Shown here: in pieces, positions 57,895 to 64,000 of the stretch
How positions within the stretch are numbered: the first letter of the stretch is position 1
Layout: the number at the start of each line of letters is the position of its first letter
The notes under the pieces: generated by a model
Seen by the model: the letters and a program-made list of their open reading frames with translations, nothing else
Told to the model about the DNA's origin: nothing
Database searches by the model: none
Assembly: GCA_964030475.1 (NCBI GenBank)
Contig: CAXIPT010000001.1
Span: 25,759,852 to 25,823,851, forward strand
Source: Tethya wilhelma
Taxonomy: Eukaryota > Porifera > Demospongiae > Tethyida > Tethyidae
Direction: 5' to 3'
DNA length: 64,000 nucleotides
Made by a program: the position numbers and the translations under genes

Positions 57895-60800
57895 ATGGAA
57901 AAAGTAGGCCTATTCTTCTCACTAATTTTAGTTCTTTTGTCTAATAATAACTGTTTAGGACAAGGTAAATTTTGCATAGTTTGTATTTTATTGCTTAATA
58001 TAATTTTTCTTATGTTTGCATCCTGTATGGAAGTCAACAGCATCACTCTTTCTCTTGGTATTGGTGGCCCACCTCTGGCTAACAACAGTGAGGTGGTCAT
58101 CACTGATATTGGAGACAATACTGTTGATGGTGAAACACCTCTGGTCTGTACCACTCCCTTCAGACCATGTTGTCAGTCTTCTAACAGAAATGCTGCAGAG
58201 TGGTACTATCCTGATGGAACAACGGTACCTAACAATGCTGCTGGTCAAGACTTCTATCGTGGTAGAGGAGATAATGGAACTATTCGTCTAAGTAGAAGGA
58301 ACAATGCCACATCTCCTCTTGGGTCCTACTGCTGTGAGATTCCTCTAAACAGCCCTGATGATCTAGTCAAATTGACTGTTAGAGGTGAGATGATATATTG
58401 CTAATTTTGTGTGTCATTACAATGGATGTTTGCACCAGTTTCATAAGTTTATAGCATAAGAAATTTATCTAAGCAGACCTGAAGAATTATCATCAATCAT
58501 AATATTATTTTCAGACCTTGTTTTGTTTATTATAATTATTTTCTAGGCTGTCATTTCTTGTGTTTCCTTTGATATACCATACATGCACAGTAATACTAGT
58601 TGATCTTCAAATCTCTCCCTCTGGATTGACAACTGCTGGAGAGACATACTCTCTGACCTGTTCAGCTTCTGTTGAAGGAACTGCTGACTCTCCATCATTG
58701 CAATGGCTGGGACCAGATGGCATGACTGCAGTCACCTCCTCTGACTCACTGACCATCACTAGCCCATCTACCAACTCCACGGGACTACAGTTTGATCCAC
58801 TGCAATTATCACATGAAGGGAACTACACATGTACAGTAACAGTGGGGACTGTGACAGAAATGAGATCCATTCAAGTCAATGTGGAGGGTAAGTTCGTTGT
58901 GTTTGTGAAGAGTCAGTGTAGCTGACAGAATTCCACCATGTGCTTGTCACTTCTTAGTCTATCGAGCTAGACCCTCCTCTTCGTCACTCTCAGCACGTGC
59001 AGCGTGATGAAGGAGGAGTGTCTAGCTTGATAGACTAGTCACTTGTATAAATGGGGTTATAACTCACTTTGTACAAGTGACAAACAATGTCATTATAATA
59101 ATTATTATTAGACATACAGTAAACTCATGCATGCAACCATGGTAATGGATTTAGTTGATCTTTTTGTACCACAGTTCCCATTCAGCTGATATTCCGAGGT
59201 GTCTCCTACCCCAACAACAGTGTGCTACCACTGAATGATGTTGGAAACTTCTCCACTGGCAGTGCTATCTTCTGTAATACTACCTTAACTTCTTGTTGTC
59301 AAAATCGTAAACTTGGAGAGTGGTACTATCCTGATGGATCAGTAGTGCCTAATAACAACGCTGGAAAAAATTTCTCCAGAGGAAGAGGAACCAACCAAAC
59401 TATATGGTTGAACAAAAGAGTAGTCAATACTCAGTCTCCAACTGGATCATTCTGTTGTGAACTACCTGATAACAGTGAAATGAATCACACCCTCTGTGTG
59501 AATCTAGGTAATTTTTCATGCATGCTTAAGGTCTTACAAAAAACACACATAATTGAATAATGCAAATATTTCAATTCTTACTTACTTAATTTATTGATAT
59601 TATTTATTTTTTCAGTCACTATTCTTGTTGTGCTTACTCCAATTGGGACTATAACTAGTTTGGATATGAAGTACACACTGACCTGTACAGTTAGTATCAA
59701 TGAAGCTGACCGATTCAGCCCTACCTTGACCTACCAGTGGTTTAAGGATGAGATGGAAGTCTTGGATGAAGCCAGCACTATCACTATAACCTCAGGTCAA
59801 ACACAATCAACTCTCTCCTTCTCTTCTCTCAGTCTCTCTGATGCTGGACAGTACAGATGTGACGTTACTGTTACTTCTGACCTAATCATCCTTATGAGTA
59901 ACATTCAAACCCTAACCATTCAGAGTAAGTTAAAGTTCACTAAACTTTGCAATTCATTGTGAGTTGTTTCCAACTAGGTATGAATTACTTTTCTAGCATT
60001 TTTGTTTCAGTCCCCCCTCCCAATGTGACAGTCTATTCCACTGGTCCACTGTATACTGGGACTTCAGTAACTCTGACTTGTACTGTAACACTGAGTGATG
60101 CTGTTAACACTGATGTAATGATGGAGGTGACCTGGTTCAGATCAAAAACACAATTATCAAATAACACTGACAGTAGAGTCTCCATTTCTCCAATATCTGA
60201 ACCAGTAATCACCAGCATCCTCACTCTTGTTCCATTACATCCTGAAGACAATGCCACTTTCATTTGTGAAGCAACTGCCAGGTCAGGAAACAATACATTT
60301 GTTAATGATAGTGAGGCTGGAATATCTAACACCACTTTAATTGTTGAAGGTATGCCACATAATCAGTGTAAATTTTGATAATAAAATGCTTTACTTTATT
60401 CTCTGTCACTAATATATTTCCAGGCCCCCCTCCTCCCAGTGTCACCATCTCTCCACCTGTTGGTAGTTCAACTGCTGGAGACCCTCTCAGTCTGACATGT
60501 ACAGTGACTGTGGTAGAGAACCTTGTGAGACAACCCACAGTGACATGGACATGGCCTAATGGTCAACAACTGACTGGTGTGGAGGAGGAGATGGTGTCTG
60601 TTACAGAGACAACCCTCACTCTCAGCTTCAACCCACTGCTGACCAGCCATGGAGGACAGTACACCTGTAGAGCTGTGCTGGATATACCAGATGCCGAAGT
60701 GAATGTCAGTAACATGGAGTCAACTCAAATTAAAGTCCGAGGTTGGGAACCATTTATTCACTGAGAACATTAAATAATCATTTATCTTTATCATTATTCC

Positions 60801-63471
60801 ATCAGTCCCCCCACCCTCTCTGAACATTACACTATCTCCTGTGGATGGTCAGTACTTTGTTGGAACTAACCTCACAATGACCTGTACCATTAAGTTGAAT
60901 AAGGTCTTACTGGACACACCAGCTGTGACAGTTAGTGCTTCATGGACTAAAAATAAGTCTCAACTGATGTCTGGTGACAGTGGTCGTATCATTGTAAGTA
61001 AAATGGAAACCACTTATAAATTGACTCCTATGAATCAGTACAATTCAAGTATAATGTTTCTTCCACTGATTGGTGATGATACTGGAGAGTACTTTTGTAC
61101 AGCTAGTGTTAATCTGTCTGGTTTGAGTGTAGCTACTGAATCAAAATCACATCGTATCAAATGTAAGTGCATGTTAATGTCCATACTTAATACATTTCCC
61201 AACAAGAATAATTAACTATACTAGCTTTGCTCCAATTTTTGATTTTTCTGTGCAGTTCCCATTCAGCTGATATTCCGAGGGGTCTCCTACTCCAACAACA
61301 GTGTACTACCACTGAATGATGTTGGAACCACTTCCACTGGCAGTGCTCTCTCCTGTGTTACTGAATTAACTCGATGTTGTACAGGCACAGATCGGTGGTT
61401 CTATCCCAGTGGATCACGTGTGACTAATAATGATGCTGATTTCTCCACAGCTAGTACACAAAATGGTACTGTATGGTTGAATCGTTTGAGAAACACTCAG
61501 TCTCTGACTGGATCATTCTGTTGTGCACTACCTGATAACAGTGCTGATGGTCCTGGTCCTATAATGACACACACTTTATGTGTCAGTCTAGGTAAGGATT
61601 GCACAGACATGTATAGTTTTTTAATGTTACTTCAGACGTAATCTCTTAACAATCTCTTGTCTCAGTGGCAATCAGTGTTTCCATCACCCCATCTTCAGCC
61701 AGTGGTGATCAACACACACTGACCTGTAGAGTTAGTGTCACTGGAGCTGACCTAGCTAACCCCACCATGACCTACCAGTGGTTTAAGGACAACACTGTGA
61801 TCTCAGGTCAAACACAATCAACTCTCTCCTTCTCTTCTCTCAGTCTCTCTGATGCTGGACAGTACAGATGTAATGTCACTGTTAGTTCATCCTTACTAAG
61901 TCAAGATATAATGAATGGGAGTAGCACTCAGGATCTGACTCTTGAAAGTATGCTTTTCAAATGTCCAATTTTACAGTCCATGTTGATATTGTTAACTTGG
62001 CATTCTTTAGTCCCCCCCTCCCACTTCTGTGACTGTAACCCCTAATATCACTGGAACCATCTTCACTGGCTCCTCTCTCACTCTGACTTGTACTGTTGTA
62101 CTCAGTTCAGCAGTGGACACTATAACAGTGAACACAGTGTGGAGTGGACCAAATGGATTCACTGCCACCTCTGTTGCTACAAGGGATGGTACTACACTGA
62201 TGTACACCAGTACAGCCACCTTCAACTCACTAGCAACAAGTGACTCTGTTGTCTATACCTGTACAGCTACTGTCAGTTCATCATCTCAATATCTCACTGA
62301 TAGTGATGGAGTCTCAGGAACTTATAGTCTCACAGTTGGTATGTCAAAGGAATAGCTTATACTAAGGGAGATCAAGTATTATACAAATATGTTTTGTTGT
62401 TCATAGCCTCTCTTTCAGTCACTATCTCTTCTCCTGGAATGATTGTTGCTGGTCAACAGTTCAATCTGTCCTGTGAGGCGTTTCTAGTGAACCTAGCAAC
62501 CACCCCCTCCTTCTCCTGAACTGGGCCTCCAAATGATAGTCCCCTTCCCAGTGATACCAGGATGGTGTCTGATGTGATGTCCAGAGGCTCTACTCATACC
62601 AGCGTCTTAACCTTTGATCCACTACAATCATCACATGAAGGGAACTACACATGTACAGCTATGATAGAGGGATCAAAGGGTACAGACTCCTTCCTGGTCA
62701 CTGTGGGCAGTAAGTCATGACACTCTCAGTTTTGATCCTATGTTATGGTTCTCCTCTTCTCCAGCTCCTACCATCTCTGCTACAATAACTACCAGTGGTA
62801 CTGTTGCTGTAGGAGAGAGCTACTCCCTCACCTGCACTGTCACTGGAGCTGACCAACTTGTTGCTACCATAACCTACCAGTGGTTTAAGCACAACATTGT
62901 GATCTCAGGTCAAACACAGTCAACTTTCTCCTTCCCTTCTCTCAATCTCTCTGATACTGGACAATACAGATGTGATGTTAACATCACCACTCCTTATCTT
63001 AATCAAGACATCACTGTAATGAGCGCTTATCACAATATATCTCTCCAGAGTAAGTAGTACTAACATGACTTTATGAAAAAGCTATGAGTTTTTCTCTTTC
63101 AGTCCCCCCACCCAGTGTGGCAGTGACAGTCCTTCCTACTGGTACATTATATGCTGGTAATTCAGTGACTCTGACCTGTACTGTAACACTGAATGAATAT
63201 GTTGACACTGATGTAATGATGAATGTGACCTGGTTCAATACAACTGACAGTGATACTTTATCTAACTCCACCAGTCGAGTCTCCATCTCTCCAGTATCTA
63301 AACCAGGGAATATATTCACTAACACCCTCACTCTAGACCCGTTGTATCCTGAAGACCACACCTTTCGGTGTCAGGCTAGAGCTAGCAGCAGTAGCTCTGA
63401 ACCACAACACCAGTTTATAACACCAAGTGAACTATCAATGGCCAGTACTTCACTCACTGTGATGATAATGG
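57895..63471 (+). CDS. Gene I: multi CC-Ig/Ig ectodomain gene related to gene H, with two disruptions; 3' part outside window
   Basis: Leader 1b 57895-57964 (MEKV...CLGQ); 58034-58384 CC-Ig; 58591-58887 Ig; 59175-59507 CC-Ig; 59616-59924 Ig; 60011-60349 Ig; 60424-60741 Ig; 60806-61162 Ig; 61256-61591 CC-Ig; 61666-61947 Ig; 62011-62338 Ig; 62419-62709 Ig; 62765-63049 Ig; 63103-63471 Ig. All are multiples of three except 62011-62338 (328 nt), where a run of seven C is one base longer than the paralogues need and leads to an early stop. In 62419-62709 the Ig core Trp codon is TGA (62517-62519). Read literally the product ends after about nine Ig-type domains without a membrane anchor. The next domains would continue past 64000; by its relation to H this may be a second RPTP, which cannot be seen here. 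Confidence 0.75.
58955..59035. repeat. Palindrome with TATCGAGCTAGACCCTCCTC arms
   Basis: The left arm AGTCTATCGAGCTAGACCCT is answered by GTGTCTAGCTTGATAGACTA about 45 bases later. Shares its ends with 11040-11145. Intronic, no coding potential. Confidence 0.6.
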
Positions 63472-64000
63472 GTAAGTATTGCATGGGGTAATAATCACCC
63501 AGTATGATAACTAGGAAAATAGATAGGGGCGAGCCTGAGCGACATTATGACTTATAATACAGTATGTATTTCATGTGTCTTAGGCAATAGTACTGCATGC
63601 ATGGTATCTGTCAACAGCATTGCAGTTTGCACAACAGTTATACATCTAAACCACCCCCACCATAATGCTTAGGCATGGGGTGCATAGGCTGAGATATGTA
63701 TCTTTTTCTTTGTTTAACATTGGTATGGACGGAGCAAGTGCTATAGAGTTGATCCTACGTCATAGCCTCTCATGGTAACATGATGACTCCAGACCTGTAA
63801 CCCGTGTGTTTTCATGAGCAACCATACAGTGGTACATATAAAACGGTTCATGCAACCTTCAGAGTGTGTGAGTTTTCTGATTAATTTATCAGTGGTAGAG
63901 TCTATGCTGCATGCTACTAATTTGCATGTAAACTGGCTGCCAGGCATATCTTGCCATTAAATATAATACTTTCAAAGTTAATAGCTAGGCTAACCGAGGC
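63472..64000. other. Intron or spacer at the right window edge
   Basis: Follows the last visible Ig exon of gene I. No exon with the family's motifs appears before the window ends. Confidence 0.4.

Overview
Eukaryotic (metazoan) DNA with many short introns, AT-rich spacers, dinucleotide microsatellites and scaffold gaps. Multi-exon genes for calcium-binding EGF, Ig-like and FN3 ectodomains, a tandem-domain receptor tyrosine phosphatase (RPTP), a Nup155 tail and tRNA-derived SINEs all fit an early-branching animal. My best guess is a demosponge such as Amphimedon; this is inference from style, not a database match.

Layout. 382-2606 (+): last four exons of a Nup155-like nucleoporin. 3840-31112 (+): four tandem paralogous type-I receptors, here A (3840-7768), B (8643-13195), C (14493-27069) and E (27998-31112). 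Each has a signal-peptide exon, Ig-like and/or EGF modules, a membrane-proximal pair (a cysteine-rich 'CC-Ig' domain plus a C2-like Ig exon carrying the TM helix), and a one-exon cytoplasmic tail rich in tyrosine motifs. Gene C carries two +1 frameshifts and a large intron holding five ankyrin-repeat exons and several transposon-like repeats. 31528-36342 (-): gene F, a mosaic with an A/C-like N-terminus and downstream Ig domains collinear with gene I; it is cut by a one-base gap and contains an exact 423-bp duplication around another one-base gap. 37.5-40.5 kb: rearranged spacer with two opposed copies of a dsRNA-binding-domain gene start and an inverted, almost identical copy of the RPTP C-terminus. 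40512/40883-56431 (+): gene H, an RPTP of about 3,090 residues whose 35 chained exons keep frame throughout. 57457/57895 to beyond 63471 (+): gene I, an H-like ectodomain gene with a frameshift and a nonsense codon, open at the window edge.

How the parts may work together. The same unusual Ig-like domain (CTT..CC / WYYPDG / GRG / FCCELPD / LCVNLG) occurs in the tyrosine-tailed receptors, in the RPTP and in the mosaic genes. Nearly every ectodomain exon is phase 1-1, so domains can be exchanged without loss of frame. Tails carry YGPV, YEEI and YESI sites plus a pair spaced like an ITAM, and the neighbouring gene encodes a phosphatase able in principle to oppose such signalling. I propose a clustered, rapidly evolving cell-surface recognition locus, comparable in logic to the Hydractinia Alr complex or vertebrate paired receptors. 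The architecture is seen in the sequence; the recognition role is inference.
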